NCBI RefSeq assembly: GCF_007826885.1 | Contig: NZ_ML675581.1 | Span: 1 to 64,000 of the forward strand | DNA length: 64,000 nucleotides | Direction: 5' to 3' | DNA from: Candidatus Nitrosocosmicus arcticus | GTDB taxonomy: Archaea; Thermoproteota; Nitrososphaeria; Nitrososphaerales; Nitrososphaeraceae | Part shown: piece after piece, positions 27,419-36,019 of the stretch | How the letters are laid out: every line of letters starts with the position of its first letter | Numbering within the stretch: the stretch's first letter is position 1 | The notes under the pieces: generated by a model | Seen by the model: the letters and a program-made list of their open reading frames with translations, nothing else | Database searches by the model: none | Told to the model about the DNA's origin: nothing | Made by a program: the position numbers and the translations under genes

Positions 27419-28336
27419 ATGAATACTAAGAATGCTGATTTTATTTGGTTTGACGGTGAACTCAAGTCATGGGATTCCGTTACCGTTCCTATTACGACTC
27501 ATGCATTACACTACGGAACGTCAGTCTTTGAGGGCATCAGGGGATACTCAAATGATCAAAATCTGTTTATTTTTAAACTTAAAGAGCATATGCAAAGATT
27601 ACTTCAGTCTGCAGAGGTCTATTCTATCAATTCAAATTATACTCTTTCTGAAATATGTACATCTACTGTTGAATTATTAAGGAAGAATAATATTAAAAAG
27701 TCTTGTTATATTAGACCCCTGTTATTTGTGGGGTTACATGGAATAGACCTTAATGTTACTAAACGCTCTCCTTCTCACCTAGCCATTATTGCTTTCCCTT
27801 TTAACAGATATTTTCCTGAAACTGGCATAAGAACATGCATTTCTTCATGGAGACGAATAAATGAGAACTCTACTCCACCAATGGCAAAAGCTGGAGGAAA
27901 TTATATGAATTCAGTGTTAGCTACTCAAGAGTGTAAAAGAAATGGGTATGATGAATCGATATTACTCGATTATCATGGAAATGTAAGTGAAGCACCAGGA
28001 GAAAATATTTTTTTAGTCCGAAATAATATGATTTATACTCCATCCATATCGGATTCTGTGCTTGAAGGGATAACCAGGGATACAGCTATCACCATAGCAA
28101 GGCATCTGGGTTATGATGTATGCGAGCGATCTATTACCCGCACAGAATTATACATTGCCGATGAAATCTTTGTTACTGGTACGGCAGCTGAAATCACTCC
28201 GATAATAAGTGTGGATAATCATGAAGTTGGAAACGGAACAGTTGGCGAACTTACAAAAAAAATCTCTGGCTACTACCAAAAAATAGTAGTATCTCAAATA
28301 CCAGATTTCACTACATGGGTTACTCCAGTATGGTAA
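27419..28336 (+). CDS. ilvE: branched-chain amino-acid aminotransferase
   Basis: A class IV PLP aminotransferase of 305 residues, the last step in Leu, Ile and Val synthesis. The start (FDGELKSWDSVTVPITTHALHYGTSVFEGIRGY) is typical. The PLP Lys is Lys157 in MAKAGGNYMNSVLATQE, with the signature GNVSEAPGENIFLV and SVLEGITRDTAI, and ITPIISVDNHEVGNG at the end. It follows the nucleotidyltransferase-like gene by 52 bases. Confidence 0.93.
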   Translation: MNTKNADFIWFDGELKSWDSVTVPITTHALHYGTSVFEGIRGYSNDQNLFIFKLKEHMQRLLQSAEVYSINSNYTLSEICTSTVELLRKNNIKKSCYIRPLLFVGLHGIDLNVTKRSPSHLAIIAFPFNRYFPETGIRTCISSWRRINENSTPPMAKAGGNYMNSVLATQECKRNGYDESILLDYHGNVSEAPGENIFLVRNNMIYTPSISDSVLEGITRDTAITIARHLGYDVCERSITRTELYIADEIFVTGTAAEITPIISVDNHEVGNGTVGELTKKISGYYQKIVVSQIPDFTTWVTPVW

Positions 28337-28387
28337 ATTCAATGTTATTAATTATAAAATTAAGAAAAAATAGTATGAATTTAGGAG

Positions 28388-29353
28388 ATGTGGAAACAAT
28401 TGGATAAAAAATCAATCAAAATTGCCGTAATTGGAACTGGCGGCTGGGGAAAGAACCACGTACGCGTATTAAACGATTTGGGGGTATTATCTGCAATATG
28501 TGATTCAGATGAGAATAGATCTCAAGCATTAGCAAAAAAATTTAAGATCACTAGCTATTCAACTGTTGAACAATTACTTGAAAAGGAAACTTCTCTTGAT
28601 GCATGTCTAGTATGTACTCCGACCAAAACACACTTTCCGATTGCGCAAGAAATTATTAAACATGGGATAAATGTTTTTGTAGAAAAACCATTATCTTTCT
28701 CATCAATTGAATGCGAAGAGCTTACAAAATTATCAAAACAGAACAATGTAATTTTAACCTCCGGATACATCGAACGTTTTAATCCTGCTGTACAAGATCT
28801 TAAGAAAATCATTGATGATAACACTTATGGGGAATTGTTAATGATGGAGTTTCATCGGGAAAATAGAATGCCCATGCATATAAAAGATGTAGGTATAATC
28901 TATGATACGTCAGTTCATGATATTGACACTGCTTTGTTCATTTTTGATAGTAAGCCAAATGTCGTTTTTGCTCGTGCAGGTAAGAAGTTTCATAATTCTG
29001 AAGATTTTGCAACAATAATGTTAGGTTTTCCCAATCAAAAAGTAGCAATAATTGCATCTAATTGGATTACTCCAAAAAAAGTTCGAAGATTTTCAGCTGT
29101 GTGTTCTGAGGGAACCATCACAGGCGACTTTATCACTCAAGAAATAAGAATAGATGATGAGAACCAAACACTTATTCCACGAAGGAATATCAGAGAGCCA
29201 CTAACCTTGGAACTAGAAAACTTTGTTAAATCTTTATCTGGGAATATTACCAAGTACTTGGTAACTCCTGAGGATGCAACCGCTGTAACAAAAATCGCTG
29301 AAGCAGCTTTAATATCGAGCAATACTGGGACACCTGTTTACCTTTCTTTCTGA
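28388..29353 (+). CDS. Gfo/Idh/MocA-family NAD(P)-dependent dehydrogenase
   Basis: A 321-residue sugar-type oxidoreductase with a Rossmann start IAVIGTGGWGKNHVRVLNDL, the conserved EKPLSFSS motif and a dimer domain after residue 125. Members oxidise a sugar or nucleotide sugar; WbpB, which oxidises UDP-GlcNAcA at C3, is one. The neighbour downstream is a hexapeptide acetyltransferase, as in Wbp-type operons, so a role in making an acetylated diamino-uronic sugar is a fair guess. The start ATG is just behind TTAGGAG, too close for a useful Shine-Dalgarno; a TTG at residue 5 is another option. Confidence 0.8.
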   Translation: MWKQLDKKSIKIAVIGTGGWGKNHVRVLNDLGVLSAICDSDENRSQALAKKFKITSYSTVEQLLEKETSLDACLVCTPTKTHFPIAQEIIKHGINVFVEKPLSFSSIECEELTKLSKQNNVILTSGYIERFNPAVQDLKKIIDDNTYGELLMMEFHRENRMPMHIKDVGIIYDTSVHDIDTALFIFDSKPNVVFARAGKKFHNSEDFATIMLGFPNQKVAIIASNWITPKKVRRFSAVCSEGTITGDFITQEIRIDDENQTLIPRRNIREPLTLELENFVKSLSGNITKYLVTPEDATAVTKIAEAALISSNTGTPVYLSF

Positions 29354-29406
29354 TATACCCTGTAAGCTAATAATATACACATTTTTGAAGGGCGTCTTGA
29401 ATTGTA

Positions 29407-29550
29407 ATGTTCTCCGATGAAGACAATATTTCGGTAACTAATAATACTTTCCTTGAAGGTAGTGATACTGCCCTATCTTTAGTCATTTTGTTTGCTAAAT
29501 TTGCTCACTCAGTTCCCGACCCTCATCTGACAGGTAAATTCGCATTTTAA
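29407..29550 (+). CDS. possible 47-residue small protein
   Basis: An ATG at 29407 opens 47 codons ending at TAA 29550, reading MFSDEDNISVTNNTFLEGSD and on to a hydrophobic centre. It lies between two co-directional sugar-modifying genes, and its codons look like those of the neighbours. No domain is recognised. It could be a remnant or chance. Confidence 0.25.
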   Translation: MFSDEDNISVTNNTFLEGSDTALSLVILFAKFAHSVPDPHLTGKFAF

Positions 29551-29593
29551 GTTAATTATAAATGGACTGGAATGGAAGTCTAATTGAATTAGA

Positions 29594-30088
29594 ATGTCTG
29601 AAAAAAAAGAAAGCTCTGTAATAAATTTCATTTCTCCTAAAGCAACGATTGGTGAAAATGTCAAAATATGGCATTTTGCGTATGTTGGGGATAATACCAT
29701 TATAGGTAATGATGTTATGATCGGCTCACTTACACACGTGGATTACAATGTTAAGATTGGAAATAACTGTAGGATAGAAGGTTCTGTATATATTCCACCA
29801 CTTACAGAAATTGGGAATAATGTTTTCATTGGGCCTGGGACTACATTTACCAATGATCCTTATCCTATGAGCAAAAGAATGGTTGGGGTGATCATTGAGG
29901 ATGGCGCAATCATTGGAGGTAGATCCATTATTAAGGCTGGCGTAACAATAGGTAAGAATAGTGTAATTGCAATGGCTGCTGTAGTAACCAAAGATATACC
30001 TCCAGATGTAGTAGTAATGGGACATCCAGCGAGGATAAAATATACCAGATCAGAATATGATGTAAAAAAAACCAATTGGGATGTTTAG
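29594..30088 (+). CDS. hexapeptide-repeat (LbH) acyltransferase
   Basis: A 164-residue left-handed beta-helix acetyltransferase. The hexapeptide repeats (ATIGENVKIWHFAYVGDNT, VMIGSLTHVDYNVKIGNN, VFIGPGTTFTND) and the end VVVMGHPARIKYTR are typical. The closest functional class is the UDP-2-acetamido-3-amino-glucuronate N-acetyltransferase (WbpD) or related sugar acetyltransferases. It should use acetyl-CoA on an amino sugar. Its partner is probably the Gfo/Idh dehydrogenase upstream. Confidence 0.82.
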   Translation: MSEKKESSVINFISPKATIGENVKIWHFAYVGDNTIIGNDVMIGSLTHVDYNVKIGNNCRIEGSVYIPPLTEIGNNVFIGPGTTFTNDPYPMSKRMVGVIIEDGAIIGGRSIIKAGVTIGKNSVIAMAAVVTKDIPPDVVVMGHPARIKYTRSEYDVKKTNWDV

Positions 30089-30262
30089 TATTTCCTTATA
30101 TTTCATTTTTCATACTCCTGGCAAATTCACGTCTTAAATTAGATCCTTTCTATGTGGAACATGATTTCATACATTCTGACGTAATATTGCACCTGGATGG
30201 CGAGAAAGAGAACAAATAGTACAGATCAATTAATATTTCATCCCTATTCAATTTTTCCGCAT

Positions 30263-30320
30263 AATGGTGATACTACATTTCCATTGTATTGAATGGTGAT
30301 ACTACATTTCCATTGTATTG
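30263..30320. repeat. 29-base perfect tandem duplication
   Basis: Two identical 29-base copies stand head to tail (30263-30291 and 30292-30320). On the minus strand the second copy, at 30292-30320, contains the last codons and the stop of the UDP-sugar-dehydrogenase-like gene. The first copy repeats those codons after the stop. Confidence 0.9.
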
Positions 30321-31504
30321 AAAGTAGAATTCGCCGCTACTATTATTAACTTGTAGTTTGGATGACGATGATTGATATTTTTTTCCATTCTGTCAATTAT
30401 TTTCTTATGATCTGCACTTGAACATGCAATTATGATGTTGTTAGTAGAATTGGGGATATAACTTTCAACGTCTTCGATTTCTACTTCTGCAATATAATCT
30501 CGTAGTTTTGATTCCAGTAATTCTCGAATAATTGTTTTATCTCCTCTTATTTCATGATTATCAATTGTCCAAAAAATAGTAACCTTTGTTCTACTGGCTT
30601 TTATCTCTCTGAACTTTAGTTGACTTCTTGTTTCGTCAACCAAGTTTTTTATGAATCCTTCAATCGACCTTATCGTTCCATTTACTACATAGCTTAAAGC
30701 AGGAGAGCTAGATATGGACAACCCAATAATCCGAAGATCGAACAAGCCATTTGCTATTTCATCAAAATATATTGACTCTACATTATTGTAAAAGATTTCT
30801 CGTCTATCTTCTTTTGATTTACCTAATTTTGAAATTTCATTGATGCACGTTAAATTTGAGTACTTGTTTATAATATCAATCGAATAGACCAATTCTGCTG
30901 ATGTTACATTTGATAGCTTGATGTTGTTTTGGATGTGATTGCTCTCATTAATCAAATCAAAAATGCTATTTAAAAATAAATTTTCATTTCTTTGTTGATG
31001 GGAACCCAATATTATATCAGACGTCTTGTCCGAGTTTATTGGATTATAATAATATGTGACATCTGTCCCAACCATCAAACCTGATTGATGCTCAATGAGT
31101 GTAATTATTTCATTATTGCCTCCAATACCTAATGGAACATTAATTACAATTACGGTATTTTTATTTAAATAGGTGATTATCTCTTTAAATTTTAAAATTA
31201 TTTCATTCTTTACATCTTGATTGACTTTTCTTATTCTAGGTGCAAAAAAGACTATTGGAGCATTACTAATTGCTTTGTCGAAAGGTTCTAAATTTAATAG
31301 TAATTCCTCCTCATTTAAGAAGTTAATATGCGGATATTCTTTTACAATTTCAGAAGTGAGAATAATTCCCAACCTAGAATTTTCATCAATAATAATTACT
31401 TTTGACTGTTTACGAAGTATCTTTTTTGCAATTTCGTATCCCTCGGTACTTAATCCATAAATGACAATATGCTTGTCCTTCGGATCGCTCTCTTCTACCT
31501 CCAT
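30302..31504 (-). CDS. divergent UDP-glucose/UDP-GlcNAc dehydrogenase-like protein
   Basis: A 400-residue protein. An N-terminal Rossmann-like domain (HIVIYGLSTEGYEIAKKIL, VIIIDENSRLG), then a helical bridge where TSAELVYSIDIINKYSNLTCINEISKL follows the conserved helix of UDP-sugar 6-dehydrogenases (SAELxKxxxNxYxxxxIxxxNE), and a C-terminal second nucleotide domain (IIIACSSADHKKI). The dehydrogenase Cys loop and the GxGxxG pattern are not clear, so it may not have the usual activity. It faces the acetyltransferase gene and ends near the 29-base tandem repeat. Confidence 0.5.
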   Translation of the reverse strand: MEVEESDPKDKHIVIYGLSTEGYEIAKKILRKQSKVIIIDENSRLGIILTSEIVKEYPHINFLNEEELLLNLEPFDKAISNAPIVFFAPRIRKVNQDVKNEIILKFKEIITYLNKNTVIVINVPLGIGGNNEIITLIEHQSGLMVGTDVTYYYNPINSDKTSDIILGSHQQRNENLFLNSIFDLINESNHIQNNIKLSNVTSAELVYSIDIINKYSNLTCINEISKLGKSKEDRREIFYNNVESIYFDEIANGLFDLRIIGLSISSSPALSYVVNGTIRSIEGFIKNLVDETRSQLKFREIKASRTKVTIFWTIDNHEIRGDKTIIRELLESKLRDYIAEVEIEDVESYIPNSTNNIIIACSSADHKKIIDRMEKNINHRHPNYKLIIVAANSTFNTMEM

Positions 31505-31736
31505 ATTTTCAATATTTTTACCATTATTATGAAATGTATAATTTGATAATTTTTCAGGTTCTTCACTAATACTGTCATTTGGTTTAGCTATCCTATCTGA
31601 AATTCTCTACTCCCCCAATACCTTAATTTTAAATTTCTTTATTTAGTTTTGGATTTATTGATTTTTATTGCAATTTCGACTAATTAACGACATTAAAAGC
31701 GAAAGAATTTTTTAATATTAAAGAATAATTCTAATT

Positions 31737-32852
31737 GTGAAGATTTGGTTTGACATTTTGACTCCTAAACAAATAATGTTTTTTAAGCCTGCGATTATCT
31801 TGTTGCAAAAACAGGGTTATGAGGTCTTATGTACATCACGAAATTATAGAGAAGCCAATGAATTGTCACGACTAATGGGGTTGAATCTTTTGATGATTGG
31901 TAACCATGGAGGATCAGATCTTTTTGATAAACTCTTTCAAAGTTCAAAGAGAATTATGGAACTGGCTAAAATAATTTCCAAGTTTTCTCCTAATTTAGTG
32001 ATCAGTTTTTCATCTCCTGAAGCCTCTAGAGTTTCTTTTGGTTTGGGAATAAATCACATTGGTTTCAATGATTCACCACATGCCGAAGCTGTTGCAAGAT
32101 TAACTATTCCGTTGTTGACAAAGTTATTTTCTCCATCTGCTATACCCATTTCCGCTTGGAAAAGATATGGTATATCCTCAAAGCAAATTATACGTTATAA
32201 AGGCTTAGATCCTGTAGCATGGTTGAGCCGAGACATTCATGAAACCACCTTCCGACCGCAAGGTCGGAAACGACCGCGGGTGGATAAAGATTTTGAATTC
32301 TTGAAAGAGTTAAAAATAGACCCCTCACGAAAATCTATCCTGATAAGACTTGAAGAATCAAAGGCTGCCTATATATCTAACAAGCATTTTCGAGTACGAC
32401 CATTAGATTTAGTAGATTATGTAGTAAACAATTTCGCTGCCAATAACAATATCATTATTCTATGTAGATATCCAGATCAAATCACAGAAATGTCTAAAAG
32501 ATTCAGAAATACAGCCATTGTATTGAGACAGGTTGTTGATGGAGTTAAACTTTTGAATAATATTGATATTTTTATTGGTGCAGGGGGCACAATGACTGCA
32601 GAGTCTGCACTACTAGGTAAACCCACTATCTCTATAGCCCCTATTCAGTTCTATATTGATGATTATTTAAAAAAAATTGGATTAGTCGTCCAAGCATCTA
32701 GCCCGGTTCAAATTGATAAATTATTGAAATCATTCTTAAATGACGAACAAAAATGCATTTTAATACGAAACCGTGCTACACGAATATTAAATAAAATGGA
32801 AGATCCAATTGAAAAACTCCTAACATATGTATCTACAATTAATAAAAAATAG
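31737..32852 (+). CDS. DUF354-family glycosyltransferase-like protein
   Basis: A 371-residue protein that begins MKIWFDILTPKQIMFFKP, the DUF354 signature, and has the GT-B-like two-lobe plan: EVLCTSRNYREANEL, SPEASRVSFGLGINHIGFNDSPHAEA and the C-terminal FIGAGGTMTAESALLGKPTI sugar-nucleotide site. It probably transfers or trims a sugar in surface-glycan synthesis. The start is GTG at 31737, which gives the standard first residues. A 20-base perfect hairpin lies inside the gene at 32250-32269 within a basic, Arg/Pro-rich loop. Confidence 0.8.
   Translation: MKIWFDILTPKQIMFFKPAIILLQKQGYEVLCTSRNYREANELSRLMGLNLLMIGNHGGSDLFDKLFQSSKRIMELAKIISKFSPNLVISFSSPEASRVSFGLGINHIGFNDSPHAEAVARLTIPLLTKLFSPSAIPISAWKRYGISSKQIIRYKGLDPVAWLSRDIHETTFRPQGRKRPRVDKDFEFLKELKIDPSRKSILIRLEESKAAYISNKHFRVRPLDLVDYVVNNFAANNNIIILCRYPDQITEMSKRFRNTAIVLRQVVDGVKLLNNIDIFIGAGGTMTAESALLGKPTISIAPIQFYIDDYLKKIGLVVQASSPVQIDKLLKSFLNDEQKCILIRNRATRILNKMEDPIEKLLTYVSTINKK
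32250..32269. repeat. perfect hairpin within the DUF354 gene
   Basis: TTCCGACC-GCAA-GGTCGGAA is a perfect 8-base-pair hairpin with a GCAA tetraloop. It codes for part of FRPQGRKRPRVDK, and a further GC-rich stretch (ACGACCGCGGG) follows. The base composition differs from the gene around it. Confidence 0.7.
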
Positions 32853-32900
32853 ATTCGTAAAATTAATAACGTCCGTACTTACAATATAAAAATGCCCGGA

Positions 32901-32989
32901 AGCCCGGTAGTATTACAAGTGCCGAGTGTAGTGGCCAAGCATAGAGGCCTTTGGAGCCTTTGACCCCAGTTCGAATCTGGGCCGGGCTA
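32901..32989 (+). tRNA. tRNA-Gln (UUG) with a 16-base intron near the D arm
   Basis: The acceptor AGCCCGG pairs with CCGGGCT, discriminator A. The T arm is CCCAG-TTCGAAT-CTGGG. The anticodon arm is GAGGC-CTTTGGA-GCCTT, which gives anticodon UUG at 32951-32953, hence Gln. The D arm GTGT-AGTGGCCAA-GCAT starts 18 bases after the acceptor instead of 2. Removing 16 bases (32910-32925, or one base earlier) leaves T8 A9 and a normal 73-base tRNA including the discriminator. It begins GT and ends CGA. The tRNA call is firm; the intron is inferred from length and pairing. Confidence 0.85.
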
Positions 32990-33305
32990 TTTTCTATGAT
33001 TAAGTAAATAAATACGTACTAAATTTCTATTTATTCTGCTGTCTTCTTGATAACTGCTAATAGATTTTTTGGTATAATTCAGAAATAAATCCATGAATTT
33101 ATTTCAAAACTACACAATGACCAAAATGACTAGATTAAAGAATTTTTCTCATTAGTAGGACATAACTTTAACTGGTGTTAATTTCTCTTAGTCAACATTT
33201 CATAGAACGGTCTCCCAAGCAATTCTGAAACCTATAGTTAGCAAAATCAATTGCCTCGACAAATACACCGTGATCATCTTTGTCTTAAAGGTATGTTTAT
33301 CTATC
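32990..33305. other. gene-free stretch between tRNA-Gln and the UBP zinc-finger gene
   Basis: About 315 bases, AT-rich. I see no reading frame, repeat or strong hairpin. Confidence 0.4.
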
Positions 33306-33572
33306 TTAACCATATGATTCATGTTCATAGCACCATTTCCAAGATTTTTTTGGTAATTCTAGTATGACCGGATGAGTATGATTCTCAAAGTGTTTCCTAG
33401 CATGAAGTCCAACTGATGAATCACAACAACCAACATGCCCACAAGTAAGACACATTCGTAATGCAACCCAGTTTGTTCCTTCATTTTGACATTCTTCGCA
33501 TCCTTTTGTGTTTGGGGTCAATTCATTTTTGTTAGATTTATCGATATGTTCACATTTTTGTGTCATGTACAA
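33306..33572 (-). CDS. UBP-type zinc-finger protein
   Basis: An 88-residue protein made of a single ZnF-UBP domain, as found in USPs and HDAC6. The zinc ligands are C-H in KCEHID, C-x-x-C in CEECQN, C-x-x-C in MCLTCGHVGCCDSSVGLHARKH and the final His residues (HFENHTHPVILEL). In eukaryotes the domain binds the C-terminal GlyGly of ubiquitin. In archaea it may bind a SAMP/Urm-like tail; this is inference. It is a stand-alone gene. Confidence 0.85.
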   Translation of the reverse strand: MYMTQKCEHIDKSNKNELTPNTKGCEECQNEGTNWVALRMCLTCGHVGCCDSSVGLHARKHFENHTHPVILELPKKSWKWCYEHESYG

Positions 33573-34158
33573 CTATGAATTTTAATGAATTTAAACATCA
33601 TTCGTCGAATCTCATTTTCTGAGAATTGAATTGAATTTAGACAGCGATAAACTTATGATCGATGTTTTTGCAGTATATAACTTGTAACACTGGATTTAAA
33701 TGGTTTCTAAAAGACAGATCAATACTTCACATCTCGATTTTGGTTGTAGACTTTAACCAGTTAACAGTTAACCAACTTCACCTTCCTTATGATACAACAG
33801 ATTTTAGATTCTTGAATACAAGAAATGTAGTGTTACTATTTGAAACTTATTTTTCTAGGTTCTAGACATAGTTTTGGAGAATTCTCTAGTCAAGAGGGAC
33901 TAAGGTTTATCTGATATTACAAATTAAGATAATAAAATTGTTTTTCCTTTTTTATAACCAGTTCAATTTCTATTTAGATGAATGAATGGATCAGCGAATG
34001 AATGCTATCCATAATGTCTTTTGAAATTCGGATTTTAGTTAATTTAATCTGGCCTGATTAAAACAGCTACAAATCGTTGAATTGGTGACCCTTAATCCTC
34101 ACTTGGACTTGACAAAGGTAATAGAGATTAAATAGTATGTTTGACATGTCATGATATT
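33573..34158. other. gene-free stretch before the KGG-repeat gene
   Basis: About 585 bases, AT-rich. A 67-codon open frame at 33662-33865 looks random. There is a short direct repeat AGTTAAC near 33760. Nothing else stands out. Confidence 0.45.
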
Positions 34159-34347
34159 ATGCCTCAAAATAACAATAAAAATGGTAATAATAGAGGTTTA
34201 GCATCAGCTAGCGAAGAAACTAGGACAAGAGTAGCAAGGGCGGGTGGAAAAGCCCAGCATGACGAAAGAGGATTACAAGCAGCTAGCGAAGAAACTAGGA
34301 CAAGAGTAGCAAGGGCAGGTGGAAAAGCATCACGTAAGAATACTTAA
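34159..34347 (+). CDS. KGG-repeat stress-type protein
   Basis: A 62-residue, basic, Gly-rich protein from ATG at 34159 (MPQNNNKNGNNRG); a TTG further upstream is less likely. It carries two copies of ASEETRTRVARAGGKA, the KGG motif of stress-induced small proteins (Con-10/GsiB-like). The two repeats are almost identical at the DNA level, which points to recent duplication. Members are thought to protect under desiccation or general stress; this is inference here. Confidence 0.72.
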   Translation: MPQNNNKNGNNRGLASASEETRTRVARAGGKAQHDERGLQAASEETRTRVARAGGKASRKNT

Positions 34348-34750
34348 TCCTTTTAATTGGGTTTATACCTTAATTTACTTTCCTTTTATTCGATGATTGG
34401 AATGTTCTTTTATATTGTGTAAAATATTGATATATTTTAAAATAACCGCAAAAATATTCGATAATTCACTCTGTTTAATACTTTTATGTTAAAGTTCTGA
34501 CCAAAGGTAATACTAGATGGAGAACTAAAATGAATTGCTTATTTTATTTTATACTTTTCCTCGTGTCTTTCAAATATGACGTTAAGTCTTAACCTGTTAA
34601 CTATCCGTTTGGCTATCTATCAAATTTACACATCTGATTTTTGAATCATTCTTGAAGATTGATTTATTACAAATTTTGAATAATCATGTCACTAAATCTT
34701 AGTAAATAGATGTAAGAAATAATTAGTAAATAAAATAAAAAAAATGGTGT
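34348..34750. other. gene-free stretch between convergent genes
   Basis: About 400 bases, AT-rich, between the ends of the KGG gene and the repeat-protein gene. No structure stands out. Confidence 0.45.
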
Positions 34751-35580
34751 TTATTGTTGTCCGACAGCGTTACTACCGGTATTATTTTGACTTTGTGTGT
34801 TTGCGTTATTTCCAGAACCAGAAGTGCTACCACCAGATGCTACACCACTACCTTGGTTAGAGGATTGTGATTGGCCTATACCTTGGTTAGCGCTGTTTCC
34901 ACCGCTACCACTACCGCCTTGTTGTGCTGCTGCATTATTTCCAGTGTTTGTTTGACTTTGTGTGTTTGCGTTATTTCCAGAACCAGAAGTGCTACCACCA
35001 GATGCTATACCACTACCTTGGTTAGAGGATTGTGATTGGCCTATACCTTGGTTAGCGCTGTTTCCACCGCTACCACTACCGCCTTGTTGTGCTGCTGCAT
35101 TATTTCCAGTGTTTGTTTGACTTTGTGTGTTTGCGTTATTTCCTGAATTAGTTGTGTTGCCGCCAGATACTACACCACTACCTTGGTTAGAGGATTGTGA
35201 TTGGCCTATACCTTGGTTAGCGCTGTTTCCACCGCTACCACTACCACCTTGTTGTCCGACAGCGTTACTACCGGTATTATTTTGACTTTGTGTGTTTGCG
35301 TTATTTCCAGAACCAGAAGTGCTACCACCAGATGCTACACCACTACCTTGGTTAGAGGATTGTGATTGGCCTATACCTTGGTTAGCGCTGTTTCCACCGC
35401 TACCACTACCGCCTTGTTGTGCTGCTGCATTATTTCCAGTGTTTGTTTGACTTTGTGTGTTTGCGTTATTTCCAGAACCAGAAGTGCTACCACCAGATGC
35501 TACACCACTACCTTGGTTAGAGGATTGTGATTGGCCTATTGCTTGGTTAGCTAAATTGCCACCGCTACCACTACCACCTT
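34751..35580. repeat. five 165-base tandem repeats in the secreted protein
   Basis: The motif CCTTGGTTAGCGCTG recurs at 34881, 35046, 35211 and 35376, with a related copy at 35541, a spacing of exactly 165 bases each time. The copies are nearly identical over most of their length, with variants such as TGSN in two units. The lack of drift suggests recent expansion or gene conversion. Confidence 0.9.
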
Positions 35581-36019
35581 GTTGTGCTAATGCGTTATTT
35601 CCACTGTTTGCTTGGTTTTGTGCATTCAAATTATTACACGAAACAAATGTTCCAGAACCTGATACACATAGAGCATTTTGATTAGAGGATTGTGCTTGAC
35701 CTATCCCTTGGTTAGCGCTGTTACCACCGTCATCATCATCGTCATCATCATCGTTGCCACCACTTTGTGCTGCTGCATTATTTCCACTGTTTGCTTGGTT
35801 TTGTGCATTCAAGTTGTTACATGAAAAAAGGGTGCCAGTACCAGATACACAAACACCGAGTTGGGTTGAGGATTGTGATTGGCCTATACCTTGGTTAGCT
35901 GAGTTAGTTGTAGCAAATACATTCATGGTCATTGAAATTGGACCTAAAAGTAATACGAATGATATTGCTAATACGGTTGAAGTCAGTAAAATTTTATTTA
36001 CATTAATGATATTATTCAT
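34751..36019 (-). CDS. secreted Asn/Gln/Ser/Gly repeat protein
   Basis: An exported, low-complexity protein. A signal peptide lies at the start from Met at 36019 (INVNKILLTSTVLAISFVLLL), followed by an N-terminal part with paired cysteines (LGVCVSGTGTLFSCNNLNAQ, two copies) and an acidic run (DDDDDDDD). The second half is a series of 55-residue repeats rich in N, Q, S and G (NQGIGQSQSSNQGSG, NNANTQSQTNTGNNAAAQQG). The pattern Q-T-N-T-G-N-N-A-A-A-Q recalls curlin-like beta-repeats; it may be a matrix or surface fibre. The start at 36055 adds 12 basic residues. The C-terminus has no anchor. Confidence 0.72.
   Translation of the reverse strand: MNNIINVNKILLTSTVLAISFVLLLGPISMTMNVFATTNSANQGIGQSQSSTQLGVCVSGTGTLFSCNNLNAQNQANSGNNAAAQSGGNDDDDDDDDGGNSANQGIGQAQSSNQNALCVSGSGTFVSCNNLNAQNQANSGNNALAQQGGSGSGGNLANQAIGQSQSSNQGSGVASGGSTSGSGNNANTQSQTNTGNNAAAQQGGSGSGGNSANQGIGQSQSSNQGSGVASGGSTSGSGNNANTQSQNNTGSNAVGQQGGSGSGGNSANQGIGQSQSSNQGSGVVSGGNTTNSGNNANTQSQTNTGNNAAAQQGGSGSGGNSANQGIGQSQSSNQGSGIASGGSTSGSGNNANTQSQTNTGNNAAAQQGGSGSGGNSANQGIGQSQSSNQGSGVASGGSTSGSGNNANTQSQNNTGSNAVGQQ

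Noticed and set aside
29354-29593. CCGATGAAG as box C of a C/D RNA between the sugar genes
   Set aside because: The only CTGA is over 100 bases away and terminal stems are lacking; a small ORF explains part of this gap better.
33662-33865. 67-codon open frame in the 33.6-34.1 kb gap
   Set aside because: It has no motif or ribosome-binding site, and its composition looks like random AT-rich sequence.
34751-35580. Regular 165-base repeats, considered as CRISPR or satellite DNA
   Set aside because: They lie in one frame of a secreted protein, have no spacers, and the unit is far too long for CRISPR.
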